A stretch of DNA of 64,000 nt from Pseudomonadota bacterium (GTDB lineage Bacteria > Pseudomonadota > Alphaproteobacteria > GCA-2746255): positions 62,001 to 126,000 of the forward strand of contig JBFMHN010000006.1 of NCBI GenBank assembly GCA_040752895.1, written 5' to 3'. The position numbers and the translations under genes are program-made. The notes beneath the pieces were generated by a model. The model saw only the letters and a program-made list of their open reading frames with translations, ran no database searches and had not been told where the DNA came from. Below are positions 63,910 through 64,000 of the stretch, in pieces (the first letter of the stretch is position 1; every line of letters starts with the position of its first letter).

Positions 63910-64000
63910 TTAGCCGTCTTCCCCCACCCCTTCCTCCGGCTCGGCCAGCGCCGGCCTTTCCTCCGTCGGGATGCGATAGTCCCCCTTAAGCCAACGGCCG
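63910..64000 (-). CDS. yacG: DNA gyrase inhibitor YacG, C-terminal part
   Basis: The last 29 residues of a gene running off the window: a GRWLKGDYRIPTEE segment followed by an acidic tail ending in a stop at 63912-63910. LxRWxxGxYRIP is the conserved sequence after the zinc site of YacG, a small zinc protein that inhibits DNA gyrase. A location next to tRNA-Phe is common in alphaproteobacteria. The zinc cysteines are outside the window, so the call rests on the C-terminal pattern. Confidence 0.6.
   Translation of the reverse strand, partial: GRWLKGDYRIPTEERPALAEPEEGVGEDG

Overview
The window is a dense, GC-rich chromosomal stretch whose gene families are typical of Alphaproteobacteria, most likely the Rhodospirillales side. 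The clues are a CpdR-type response regulator, a DUF1244 protein, a 41-residue cysteine-poor L36, a YacG C-terminus beside tRNA-Phe, and a phasin. I count about 55 protein genes, two intact tRNA genes, one good candidate small RNA, two tRNA-anchored integration scars and several decayed genes. This placement comes from gene families only; no species can be named.

Layout. 1-9.7 kb: oligoendopeptidase F (cut by the window edge), a long-chain acyl-CoA ligase, a UDP-glucuronate-epimerase-like enzyme, a gene remnant, a fused indolepyruvate ferredoxin oxidoreductase, a Sel1 lipoprotein and a DUF1244 protein. 9.7-20.8 kb: N-formylglutamate amidohydrolase, an OprO/P-like porin with a strong terminator, apt and pyk divergent, a glcD-glcE-glcF glycolate oxidase operon with a TPR protein at its end, rpmJ, a methyltransferase-like protein without motif I, and ChaB. 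20.8-23.1 kb: a decayed integrative element bounded by a 59-bp duplication of the tRNA-Val 3' half. It holds an integrase stub, a GIY-YIG protein, a phasin with PhaR-like sites, and HsdR and DUF429-like remnants. 23.2-30 kb: cpdR, a candidate sRNA, a threonylcarbamoyl-AMP synthase operon with a D-2-hydroxyacid dehydrogenase and an acyl-CoA dehydrogenase, and an orphan RTX protein. 30.2-34.3 kb: speD-speE, an Mrp/ApbC ATPase, DUF971, and two adjacent halohydrin-dehalogenase-family genes.

34.4-47.8 kb is a signalling region. It has a MASE3-like hybrid kinase, Hsp20, amtB-glnK, a seven-PAS hybrid kinase, a PilZ-methyltransferase fusion resembling fatty-acid methyl ester signal synthases, and a six-TM histidine kinase converging on it. 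47.9-53.1 kb is an envelope export operon (RND/MMPL transporter, LolA-like protein, outer-membrane barrel) divergent from a TetR regulator, with a clean palindrome between them. 53.1-60.3 kb is a tightly overlapping glycan cluster (GT2, GT39-like, flippase-like, methyltransferase, FemAB), with a polysaccharide deacetylase and an FAD monooxygenase on the other strand. 60.4-64 kb: an MddA-type methyltransferase, a secreted protein with a 15-bp tandem repeat, and a second scar anchored in tRNA-Phe. That scar contains a cytochrome c-trypsin fusion gene interrupted at a 14-G homopolymer, followed by tRNA-Phe and the end of yacG.

The most interesting items are the halohydrin dehalogenase with its co-transcribed, catalytically degenerate partner; the G-tract cytochrome-protease gene; the methyltransferase flanked by kinases; and the small RNA with two anti-Shine-Dalgarno-like segments.
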